The position numbers were made by a program, and so were the translations under genes. From Sciurus carolinensis (Eukaryota; Chordata; Mammalia; Rodentia; Sciuridae), in NCBI RefSeq assembly GCF_902686445.1, contig NC_062227.1, positions 20,535,678 to 20,599,677 on the forward strand: DNA of 64,000 nucleotides, written 5' to 3'. The notes under the pieces were generated by a model. The model made no database searches. It saw only the letters and a program-made list of their open reading frames with translations, and had not been told where the DNA came from. Position 1 is the first letter of the stretch. Each line of letters opens with the position of its first letter. Below, piece by piece: positions 33,391 through 43,732 of this stretch.

Positions 33391-36300
33391 ATGTCCTCAT
33401 CTGCTTATCAGCGAGATCATTCGTCCTTTAGTTTTTTGAGATTGGCTTATCTCACTTAGCATGATATTCTCCAATTTCATCCATTTGCCTGCAAATGCCA
33501 TAATTTTATCATTCTTCATTGCGGAGTAATATTCCATTGTATAAATATGCCACAGTTTCTTTATCCATTCATCAATTGAAGGACATCTAGGTTGGTTCCA
33601 CAATCTTGCTATGGTGAATTGAGCAGCTATGAACATTGATATGGCTGTATCTCTGTAGTATGCTGATTTTAAGTCCTTTGGGTAGAGGCCAAGGAGTGGG
33701 ATAGCTGGGTCAAATGGTGTTTCCATTCCAAGCTTTCTGAGGAATCTCCATACTGCTTTCCAGAGTGGCTGCACTAATTTGCAGCCCCACCAGCAATGTA
33801 TGAGTGTTCCTTTTTCCCCACATCCTCGCCAACACCTATTGTTGCTTGTGTTCTTGATAATCGCCATTCTAATTGGGGTGAGATGAAATCATAGGGTAGT
33901 TTTGATTTGCATTTCTCTTATTACTAGAGATGTTGAACATTTTTTCATATATCTGTTGATTGCTTGTAGATCTTCTTCTGTGAAGTGTCTGTTCATTTCC
34001 TTAGCCCATTTGTTGATTGAGTTATTTGTATTCTTGGTGTAGAGTTTTTGAGTTCTTTATAGATTGTGGAAATTAGTGCTCTATCTGAAGTATGAGTGGC
34101 AAAGATATTCTCCCAATCTGTAGGCTCTCTCTTCACATTACTGATAGTTTCCTTTGCTGAGAGAAAGCTTTTTAGTTTGAATCTATCCCAGTTGTTGATT
34201 CTTGCTTTTATTTCTTGTGCTATGGGAGTCCTGTTAAGGAAGTCTGATCCTAAGCCAACAAGTTGAAGATTTGGACCTACTTTTTCTTCTATAAGATGCA
34301 GGGTCTCTGGTCTGATTCTGAGGTCCTTGATCCATTTTGAGTTGAGTTTTGTGTAGGGTGAGAGATAGGGTTTTAATTTCATTCTGTTGCATATGGTTTT
34401 CCAGTTTTCCCAGCACCATTGGTTGAAGAGGCTATCTTTTCTCCATTGCATATTTTTGGACCCTTTGTCTAGTATGACAAAACTGTATTTATTTGGGTTT
34501 GTGTCCATGTCCTCTATTCTGCACCATTGATCTAACTGTCTATTTTGGCACCAATACTATGCCGTTTTTGTTACTATTGCTTTGTAGTAGAGTTGAAGAT
34601 CTGGTATTGCGATACCCCCTGCTTTGCTCTTTCTACTGAGGATTGCTTTAGCTATTCTGGGTTTTTTATTCTTCCAGATGAATTTCATAATTGCTTACTC
34701 TATTTCTGCAAGGTACATCATTGGGATTTAAATTGGAATTGCATTGAATCTGTATAGCACTTTAGGTAGTATGGCCATTTTGACAATATTAATTCTTCCT
34801 ATCCAAGAACATGGGAGATCTTTCCATCTTCTAAGGTTTTCTTTAATTTCTTTCTTTAGTGTTCTGTAGTTCTCATTGTAGAGGTCTTTCACCTCTTTTG
34901 TGAGATTGATTCCCAAGTATTTTATTTTTTTTTTGATGCTATTGTGAATGGGGTAGTTTTCCTAATTTCTCTTTCTGAAGATTCATTGCTTATGTATAAA
35001 AATGCCTTAGATTTATATGCATTGATCTTATATCCCGCTACTTTACTGAATTCACTTATGAGATGTAAAAGTTTTCTGGTGGAATTTCCTGGTTCCTCTA
35101 AATATATAATCATGTCATCAGCGAACAGGGATAGTTTGAGTTCTTCTTTTCCTATTCGTATCCCTTTAATTTCTTTGGTTTGTCTGATTGCTCTGGCTAG
35201 AGTCTCAAGGACGATGTTGAATAGAAGTGGTGAAAGAGGGCATCCCTGCCTTGTTCCAGTTTTTAGGGGGAACGCTTTCAGTTTTTCACCATTTAGAATG
35301 ATATTGGCCATGGGCTTAGTGTAGATGGCCTTTATAATGTTAAGGAATGTTCCCACTACCCCAATTTTTCTAGTGTTTTGAGCATGAAGGGATGCTGTAT
35401 TTTATCAAATGCTTTTTCTGCATTTATTGAAATAATCATGTGATTCTTAACTTTAAGTCTGTTGATATAGTGAATGACATTTATTGATTTCCGGATGTTG
35501 AACCAACCTTGCATCCCTGGGATAAAACCCACTTGATCATGGAGCACTATCTTTTTAATATATTTTTGTATGCGATTTGCTAAAATTTTGTTGAGAATTT
35601 TTGCATCAATCTTCATTAAGGATATTGGTCGGAAATTCTCTTTCCTTACGTATTTCTGTCTGGTTTAGGTATCAGGGTGATATTGGCTTCATAGAACGAG
35701 TTTGGGAGGGTTCCCTCCTCTTCTATTTCATGGAATACTTTGAGGAGTATTGGAATGAGCTCTTCTTTAAAAGTTTTGTACAACTCGACTGAGAACCTAT
35801 CTGGTCCCAGACATTTCTTTGTTGGTAGGCTTTTGAAGACCTCTTCTATTTCATTGCTTGAAATAGATTTATTTAAGTTGTGTATGTCCTCCTAGTTCAC
35901 TTTAGGTAATTCATATGTCTCTAGAAACTTGTTGATGTCTTCGAGGTTTTCTGTTTTGTTGGAGTATAGATTTTCAAAATAGCTTCTAATTATGTTTTGT
36001 ATTTCAGTCGTGTCTGTTGTGATATTTCCTTGTTCATTCCGAATTTTAGCAATTTGAGTTTTCTCCCTCTTTCTCTTTGTTAGTGTGGCTAAGGGTTTAT
36101 CAATTTTGTTTATTTTTTCAAAGAACCCACTATTTATTTGTTAATTTTTCTGATTGTTTCTTTTGTTTCAATTTTGTTGATTTCAGCTCTGATTTTAACT
36201 ATTTCCTGTCTCCTACTACTTTTGGTATTGGTCTGCTCTTCTTTTTCTAGGGCTTTGAGCTGTAGTGTTAAGTCATTTATTTGTTGATTTCTACTTCCTT

Positions 36301-37235
36301 TGTTGGATGCGCCCCATGAAATAAATCTTCCTCTAAGTACTGCTTTCATAGTGTCCCAGAGATTTTGATAAGATGTGTCTTTGTTCTCATTTACTTCTAA
36401 GAATTTTTTTATTTCCTTCCTGATGTCTTCTGTTATCCATTCATCATATAATAGTGTATTATTTAATCTCCAGGTATTGGAGAAGTTTCTGTTTTTATTC
36501 TGTCATTTATTTCTAATTTCAATTCATTATGATCTGATAGAGTACAAGGTAGTATCTCTATCTTCTTGTATTTGCTAACAGTAGCTTTGTGGCATAAAAT
36601 ATGGTCCATTTTAGAGAAGGATCCATGTGCTGCTGAGAAGAAAGTGTATTTGTTCTTTGTTGGATGGTATATTCTATATATGTCTGTTAAGTCTAAATTG
36701 TTGATTGTGTTATTGAGATCTATGGTTTCTTTATTCAATTTTTGTTTGGGGGATCTATCCAGTGGTGAGAGAGGTGTGTTAAAATCGCCTAGTATTATTT
36801 TATTTTGGTCTATTTGATTTCTGTAATTGAGAAGGATTTGTTTGACGTACAAGTGGATGAGCCAATGTTCGGGGCATAGACATTTATGATTGTTATATCT
36901 TGCTGATTTATGCTTCCCTTAAGCAGCCTGTAATGTCCTTCTTTATCCCTTCTGACTAGTTTTGGCTTGAAGTCCACATTATCTGAAATGAGAATGGATA
37001 CTCCAGCTTTTTTGCTGTGTCCATGTGCATGGTATGTTTTTCCCCATCCTTTCACCTTTAGTCTATGGGTATCTCTTTCTATGAGATTAGTCTCTTGCAG
37101 GCAGCATATTTTTGGATCTTTCTTTTTAATCCAATCTGCCAGTCTATGTCTTTTGATTGATGAATTCAGGCCATTAACATTCAGGGTTATTATTGTGATA
37201 TGATTTGTATTCCCAGTCATTTGACTCATTTTTGT
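33390..37235 (-). pseudogene. L1 ORF2 remnant (endonuclease-RT), minus-strand L1
   Basis: Pieces in three frames preserve the endonuclease start (ITIITLNVNGLNSS at about 37190), GDFNTPLSPL, SDHNELKLEIN, the RT box FADDMIIY (about 35120), and the cysteine-rich C-terminus [18 protein letters not shown] (about 33800). Multiple frame changes and stops rule out a functional product. Confidence 0.9.
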
Positions 37236-37274
37236 TTTTTCACATGATTTGGTTTCTCCTTTATTTGGCTATTC

Positions 37275-38332
37275 CTTTAGGCTAGTTCCTCCCGTTGCTG
37301 ATTTGCATCGTTGTTTTTCATCTCTTCTTCATGGAATATTTTGCTGAGAATGTTCTGTAATGCTGGCTTTCTTTTTGTAAATTCCTTTAGCTTTTGTTTA
37401 TCATGGAAGGATCTTATTTTGTCATCAAATCTGAAAGTAAGTTTTGCTGGGTATAAGATTCTTGGTTGGCATCCATTTTCTTTCAGGGCTTGGTAAATGT
37501 TGTTCCAGGCCCTTCTAGCTTTTAGGGTCTGCATTGAAAAGTCTGCTGATATTCTTATTGGTTTCCCCCTGAATGTAATTTGATTCTTTTCTCACGCGGC
37601 CATTAAAATTCTGTCTTTATTTTGTATGTTAGGTATTTTCATAATAATGTGCCTTGGTGTGGGTCTGTTGTAATTTTGTATATTTGGAGTCCTATAAGCC
37701 TCTTGTACTTGGTTTTCCATTTCATTCTTCAGATTTGGGAAATTTTCTGATATTATTTCATTGAATAGATTGTTCATTCCTTTGGTTTGTTTCTCTAAGC
37801 CTTCCTCAATCCCAATAATTCTTAAATTTGGCCTTTTCATGATATCCCATAATTCTTTTAGATTCTATTCATGATTTCTTACCATCTTCTCTGTTTGACC
37901 AACTTTGTTTTCATGATTAAATAGTTTTTCTTCAATGTCTGAGGTTCTGTCTTCCAGGTGTTCTATCCTGTTGGTTATGCTTTCTATGGAGTTTTTAACT
38001 TGGTTTATTGTTTCCTTCATTTCAAGGATTTCAGTTTGTTTTTTTTTTAAGTATCTCTAACTCTTTATTGAAATGATCTCTTGCTTCCCATATTTGGTCT
38101 TTTAACTGTGATTGGTGCAATCATTTATTGCCTGCATTTGCTCTTTCATCTCCTCCTTCAATGCCTGCATTTGCTCTTTCAACTCCTCGTTTGCATCCCT
38201 GATTGTTTTAATTATGTACATTCTGAACTCCCTTTCTGACATTTCTTCTGCTGTGCTGTCATTGGGTTTTATTGATGTAGTATCTAGGTTTGTTTGGGAC
38301 ATTTTCTTCCCTTGTTTTCTTATATTGATCAT
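37275..38332 (-). pseudogene. L1 ORF1 remnant, minus-strand L1
   Basis: The N-terminal part 38332-38102 (SQTNLDTTSIKPND, then repeats of KEQMQA) carries the coiled-coil start. Later pieces 37840-37592 and 37534-37277 match the RRM and C-terminal domain of the intact ORF1 at 42655. Stops and indels separate them. Confidence 0.9.
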
Positions 38333-38339
38333 CTGTCAG

Positions 38340-39412
38340 TGGGACCCTGAGATATTGCAGATTTCCTCTATTTGCTTATAGTGTCCCGGTAGATTTCCAG
38401 TGTATCACCTCCCAGCTTTCAGTAGCCTGAAGTCTTGGAGGAACTTGATAATGCAGTGCTTCCAAAGAAAGCTGCCCCTAGCCCCCTACTGGTTCCAGGG
38501 CTTGGAGCTGGCTCTGTGCCGAAAGGCTCTCACTGGGGAGCCTGCACCGTGCAGCTGTCCATGTGCAAGACTACCTGGGGAAGACTCTAGTTGCCCTACC
38601 CTGCTCTGATAAGCCACCCCTATCTGTGCCCCCCGCCCAGGCCGAGCTTCGCCCAGTGGTGTAGACTCACCCCATGACTCTATTTTAGTCCAAGTCTCTC
38701 AATGCCTCCCCTTCTTGAGTCCTGGGTTCTGGAGTGACTGGAGATGCATTCACTCTCTAGTTCGCCATCTTGGATCGCCCCGTGGAAAGAGCCTGCGTCC
38801 GGCCGGAGGGAGCAGGGCCACCTGGAGAAGTCTCTGGCTGCCCTGCCCTGATCCCAGAGGCTGCTTGCGGATTGCCCTGCCCTTATCCCAGAGGCTGCTT
38901 GGGGATCGAAGCTCTCCTTTGGCTCGGGGACTTGTGACTGGCTCTGTGTAGAAAGGCTCTCACTGGGTGGTCTGCTCCGAGAAGCTAGCCTTGAAAGGCG
39001 CCTCCCGCCCCAGGGGACCGGGCTACTTGGGTCCCTGGCTGCCCTGTCCTGGTCTCTGAAGCCGCTTGTGGACTGGAACATGCCGCGCTGGCTCCAGGAC
39101 TTGGAGCTTGTTCTGATCAGAAAGGCTCTCACTGGGGGGCCTGCTCCGAGAAGTTGGAGAAGCTGGCCGTGTGGGAGGGGCCCACCGCTGGAGTGTGCAG
39201 GGCTGCCTGTGGAAGACTCTAGCTGCCCTGCCCTGCTCCGATAAGCCACCTCTATCTGGGCCTGCCACCCAGGCTGAGCTTTAACCAGTGGGCAAGACTC
39301 ACCTTTAAGTCCGAGTCTCTCAATGCCTCCCCTTCTTGACTTCTGGGTTCTGGAGCGACTGGAGATGGAGTCACCCTCTAGTGTGCCATCTTGGATTGCC
39401 CTGTGGAAAGAG
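38340..39412 (-). promoter_or_regulatory. L1 5' UTR with two start motifs, minus-strand L1
   Basis: On the L1 strand the sequence GGCRATCCAAGATGGC, a YY1-type site at the L1 start, occurs twice, near 39390 and near 38775. About 0.6 kb of related GC-rich sequence follows each. This is a monomer arrangement like that of the plus-strand L1, but with a longer unit. Confidence 0.75.
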
Positions 39413-39887
39413 CCCCTTAAATTCTTTTGAAAAATATGTTGCATTATTTGCATTGTGTTATTTCTAAATACTAGATTTCAGCATAAATTAGGGAGTGTTT
39501 TTATCATAAATTAACATTTCTGGTTCATTGAGTAGAACATCTCCCGACTCTTTTTTACCCTGCTCTGGTGTTACTAGGGACCTTAGCACTGAGAGTAAGT
39601 GACAGATACAGAGCTCTGCAGTCTTCTCTTGGGCACCATGAGGAGACCAGTACAGGAGGAGAAGCCTCATCCCCGCCAGGTGATAGGTATGCCCCAAATC
39701 TGTCTGCTGTTTTACCAAGAGTCATCTATTTCAGTAGTGAGGAATGGTGATAAGAAGTAATAAGAACTTATTGTATATGTTATCCTAGGTAATGAGTAAT
39801 CATTTGCTATATAGCGGTATAGGATACACATATGTGAGTTTGCATTACTATGTAATCTTCTGGTACTGATAACATTCACTTTAGAAA
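39413..39887. other. Junction segment between copies A and B
   Basis: Unrecognised sequence lies between the minus-strand L1 and the start of the visible copy B match. The repeat copy may begin further left, because copy A is cut by the window edge. Confidence 0.4.
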
Positions 39888-40356
39888 GTCAAAACAGATC
39901 CTTCTCAATAGCCCACAGTGTTCATCCTCAGATGTCAGTGTACTGTGATATTTCTTTCTCATGTACTAGAGTTGGTCATCCTAGGTTTTGAGCTGGAGAT
40001 AGTTGTATTCTGGGTTCTTTGGCTTGTTTTGCCCCCTCTGTCTTTCTCTATTTTTCATTATGACTTTGTCTTTCTGTTTCTGTTTCTTTCTTTTCCTGCT
40101 CCTCAAGTGTACTGCTCCCACTGTTAAAGGTATGAACATTCTGACTTCTGATTGAGAATTTTCACCAGTGAGTTCTTAGTATGTAACTATTCCACCAATA
40201 TACTGTCTGTTTTCCTGGTTTTATAAGAGTGCCTCTCATTTTATCCCAGTTTGGCTGCAGTCACTCCTTCCCTTTCTCCAGACCTTTCTACCAGCTCTGT
40301 AATGTCTTAACCATGGTGCAAGTTTCATAGGAAATAGTATTTTTAGAGGTCTCCTG

Positions 40357-40780
40357 AAAATGTGGTAGATATACACAATGGAATATTACTCAGCCATAAA
40401 GAAGAATGAAATTATGTCATTTGCTGGTAAATGGATGAAAGTGGAGACTATCATGCTAGGTGAAACAAGCCAGTCCCAAAAAAAACCAAAGGCTGAATAT
40501 TCTCTCTGATATGTGGATGCTGACACACGATAAGTGGAGGGAAGGGAAGTACTTTGGATTAGACAAAGAGGAATGAAAGGAAGTGAGAGGGGATGGGAAT
40601 GGTAAAGACAGTAAATGAATCAGACATTACTTTCCTATATTAATTAATGAATACATGACCAGTATAACTCCACCTCATGTACAACCAGAAGAATGGGAAG
40701 TTATACTCCATATATGTATAATATGTCAAAATTCATTCTAATGTCATGTATAACTAAAAAGAACAAATTTTATAAAAAAG
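40357..40780 (+). mobile_element. L1 3' end fragment, copy B
   Basis: Paralog of 436-858 with the same 5' truncation point, so the L1 insertion predates the duplication. Confidence 0.8.
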
Positions 40781-40990
40781 GTCTTCTGAGAGCTCTGAAA
40801 AGCAATATCTCCTTGTTCTTCCATGACCTCCTGCAAATGCTTTGTCATTCAGGATCATTTTCCTGGTTGAGTTGTTTTGTATATGACTGAGTTTTCTCCT
40901 AGATGGTGAATTTTGGGGAATTTTTTAAAAATGTTATAGATTTATATATAAGTAAAAGCAAATGTGTACACACACACACATACAAACATA

Positions 40991-41201
40991 TATATTTATC
41001 TTTTAGGGATTGAACCATTTACAGTCAACCTATTGAACTACATGCTCTATTCTTTTTAGTCCTTTTTATTTTTTATTTTGAGAACTGTCCTGCTAAATTG
41101 CTGAAGGCCATTGCTAAGGCTGACCTCAAACTTGTGATCCCCTAGCCTCAGCATCCATAGTCACTGGGATTACAAGAGTGCTCCACCAGCCCTGCACCTG
41201 G
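40991..41201 (-). mobile_element. Chimeric B1/ID-type SINE, copy B
   Basis: Paralog of 1091-1301 with matching ends; it is shared, so it predates the duplication. Confidence 0.65.
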
Positions 41202-41701
41202 CTGAGTTCATATATTTTAGTAATTCAGCTCAGCTCTGTTCACACCAGAGCCATTTCTCACATGGAGCAGCTGCCTTGTGTACCTGAATGCAATCATACT
41301 ATCAAATCAATATCAAATAATTTTCTCTTCAGCTGTTTCAGGTATATCATAATTGAGGTTTTATTGGACACTGTACATAAAATAAACCTTATCCTTTTAA
41401 ACATTTAAAGTATACAACTAAATGGCATTAAATACTTGCACAATGTTGTGCACCATGGATATTTTCCAATTCCAGAACTGTTATAGTTTGTCCAACAGAA
41501 TTCCCATACTGTTAAACAAGAATGTCCCATTCCTCCTCTTCTCCAATTGCTGGTAACCTCAACTCCACTTTCTGTCTCTATAGAATTGCCTGTTGTAAGG
41601 ACCTGATATGTGGAATCATAATTTATTTTTCTGGTTTAGCACTTAGAATGTTTTCCCAATTCACCCACATTATTGCACTTTTAAGAGCTTCATTAATTTT
41701 T

Positions 41702-41713
41702 AAGAGTGAATGA
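41702..41713. repeat. 12-bp target-site duplication of the plus-strand L1 (left)
   Basis: AAGAGTGAATGA here and at 47799-47810 brackets the L1. The unfilled site with the same 12 bases is at 1788-1799. The left copy follows a T-run, giving a TTTT/AAGA-type cut consistent with L1 endonuclease. Confidence 0.95.
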
Positions 41714-42654
41714 GACGGGGCGATCCAAGATGGCGGCCTAGAGGGAGACTGCACCTCCGGTCGCTCCACAACCCAGGAGTTAAGAAGGGGAGGCATTGAG
41801 AGACTCGGACTGAAGTGGAGCCACGGGTGAGTCTGCCCACTGGGTAAAGCTCGGCCCGGGTGGCAGGCCCAGATAGAGGTGGCTTATCGGAGCCGGGCAG
41901 GGCAGCTAGAGTCATCCACAGGCAGTCCTGCGCACTCCGGCGGTGGGCCCCGCCCACACAGCCAGCTTCTCCAGGTTCTCGGAACGGAACTGGCCCACTA
42001 GTGAGAGCCTGTCTGAACAGAGCACGCTCCGAGTCCCGGAGCTGCTGCAGTGCAGTGTACTCCTGCAAAGAACCAGCGGAGAGCCTCGATCTGCAGTCAG
42101 CCTCAGGGATAAGGACAGGGCAGCCGGAGACCTCTTCAGGCGGCTCTGCCCACTCCGGCTGCGGGCTCTCTTCACGGGGCGATCCAAGATGGCGGCCTAG
42201 AGGGAGACTGCACCCCCGGTCGCTCCAGAACCCAGGAGTTAAGAAGGGGAGGCATTGAGAGACTCGGACTGAAGTGGAGCCACGGGTGAGTCTGCCCACT
42301 GGGTAAAGCTCAGCCCGGGTGGCAGGCCCAGATAGAGGTGGCTTAGCAGAGCCGGGCAGGGCAGCTTGAGTCTTCCCAAGGTAGTCTTCCACACTCCGGC
42401 AGTGGGCTCTTCCCACACGGCCAGCTGCACGGTGCAGGCCCACAGTGAGAGCATTTCCGCACAGAGCCAGTTCCAAAACGTGGAACCAGTAGGGGGCTAG
42501 GGGCAGTATTCTTCGAATGAGCTGCTTTATCAGATTCCTCCAAGACATCAGGCTACTGAAGGCTGGGAGGTGATACACTGGAAATCTACTGGGACACTAT
42601 AAGCCAATAGTGGAAAACTGCAATATCTCAGGGTCCCACTGACAACTGACCATT
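41714..42654 (+). promoter_or_regulatory. L1 5' UTR, two monomer-like units of 459 bp period
   Basis: The first unit starts at 41714 and the second at 42173. Both open with acggggcgatccaagatgg (a YY1-type site), then agagggagactgcacc and the gagtctgcccactgggtaaa region. The first unit is complete, and the second runs into a unique linker before ORF1. Repeated monomers with a promoter at each start are known from mouse L1 and are inferred here. CpG content is high. Confidence 0.85.
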
Positions 42655-43701
42655 ATGAGAAAACAAGGGAAGAAAATGTCCCAAACAAACCTAGATACTA
42701 CATCAATAAAACCCAATGACAGCAGAGCAGAAGAAATGTCAGAAAGGGAGTTCAGAATGTACGTAATTAAAACGATCAGGGAAGCTAATGAGGAGATGAA
42801 AGAGCAAATGCAGGCATTGAAGGAGGAGATGAAAGAGCAAATGCAGGCATTAAATGATCGCACCAATCAACAGTTAAAAGACCAAATACGGGAAGCAAGA
42901 GATCATTTCAATAAAGAGTTAGAGATACTGAAAAAAAACCAAACTGAAATCCTTGAAATGAAGGAAACAATAAACCAAGTTAAAAACTCCATAGAAAGCA
43001 TAACCAATAGGATAGAACACCTGGAAGACAGAACCTCAGACATTGAAGACAAAATATTTAACCTTGAAAACAAAGTGGAACAAACAGAGAAGATGGTAAG
43101 AAATCATGAACAGAATCTCCAAGAACTATGGGATATCATGAAAAGGCCAAATTTGAGAATTATTGGGATTGAGGAAGGCTTAGAGAAACAAACCAAAGGA
43201 ATGAACAATCTATTCAATGAAATAATAACAGAAAATTTCCCAAATCTGAAGAACGAAATGGAAAACCAAGTACAAGAGGCTTATAGAACTCCAAACATAC
43301 AAAATTACAACAGACCCACACCAAGGCACATTATTATGAAAATACCTAACATACAAAATAAAGACAGAATTTTAAAGGCCGCGAGAGAAAAGAATCAAAT
43401 TACATTCAGAGGGAAACCAATAAGAATATCAGCAGATTTTTCAATCCAGACCCTAAAAGCTAGAAGGGCCTGGAACAACATATACCAAGCCCTGAAAGAA
43501 AATGGATGCCAACCAAGAATCTTATACCCAGCAAAACTTATCTTCAAATTTGACGATGAAATAAGATCCTTCCATGATAAACAAAAGCTAAAGGAATTTA
43601 CAAAAAGAAAGCCAGCATTACAGAACATTCTCAGCAAAATATTCCATGAGGAAGAGATGAAAAACAACGATGCAAATCAGCAACAGGAGGCGCTAGCCTA
43701 A
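42655..43701 (+). CDS. L1 ORF1p, intact 348 codons
   Basis: ORF1p is the RNA-binding chaperone that trimerises on L1 RNA. The N-terminus is basic. A long coiled coil spans about residues 25-150 and includes a repeated EEMKEQMQALK unit (a 33-base tandem duplication at 42795-42860), heptad-rich text and LEDRTSDIEDKI. Then come the RRM-like domain (NLRIIGIEEG, about 165-250) and the C-terminal domain (RPTPRHIIMKIP, then ARRAWNNIYQALK). The frame runs without interruption to the stop at 43701; ORF2 begins 31 bases later. The length is comparable to other mammalian ORF1p. Another Met (MSQTN) lies nine codons downstream and could be the real start. Confidence 0.93.
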   Translation: MRKQGKKMSQTNLDTTSIKPNDSRAEEMSEREFRMYVIKTIREANEEMKEQMQALKEEMKEQMQALNDRTNQQLKDQIREARDHFNKELEILKKNQTEILEMKETINQVKNSIESITNRIEHLEDRTSDIEDKIFNLENKVEQTEKMVRNHEQNLQELWDIMKRPNLRIIGIEEGLEKQTKGMNNLFNEIITENFPNLKNEMENQVQEAYRTPNIQNYNRPTPRHIIMKIPNIQNKDRILKAAREKNQITFRGKPIRISADFSIQTLKARRAWNNIYQALKENGCQPRILYPAKLIFKFDDEIRSFHDKQKLKEFTKRKPALQNILSKIFHEEEMKNNDANQQQEALA

Positions 43702-43732
43702 AGGAATAGCCAAATAAAGGAGAAACCAAATC

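Larger units (their letters stand above)
33111..39412 (-). mobile_element. Near full-length L1, minus strand, decayed
   Basis: The order on the minus strand is 5' UTR (39412-38340) with two start motifs, ORF1 (about 38332-37275), ORF2 (about 37235-33390), 3' UTR with telomere-like and G-rich tracts, and poly(A) at 33111-33125. Both ORFs are interrupted by stops and indels (ORF2 is split into at least six pieces, for example 37229-36810, 36852-36463 and 34508-33993). It is the same subfamily as the plus-strand L1 at 41714 but older. No convincing target duplication flanks it; its left edge lies inside the old L1 and its right edge against unrelated sequence. Confidence 0.9.

Noticed and set aside
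38680..39453. 257-codon minus-strand open frame
   Set aside because: It lies within the repeated GC-rich L1 5' UTR and runs into flanking sequence; it has no domain and is not in the position of an L1 gene.
42597..42866. Antisense 89-codon frame opposite L1 ORF1 (also 38112-38381)
   Set aside because: A shadow of the coiled-coil coding repeats; conservation follows from ORF1 itself.
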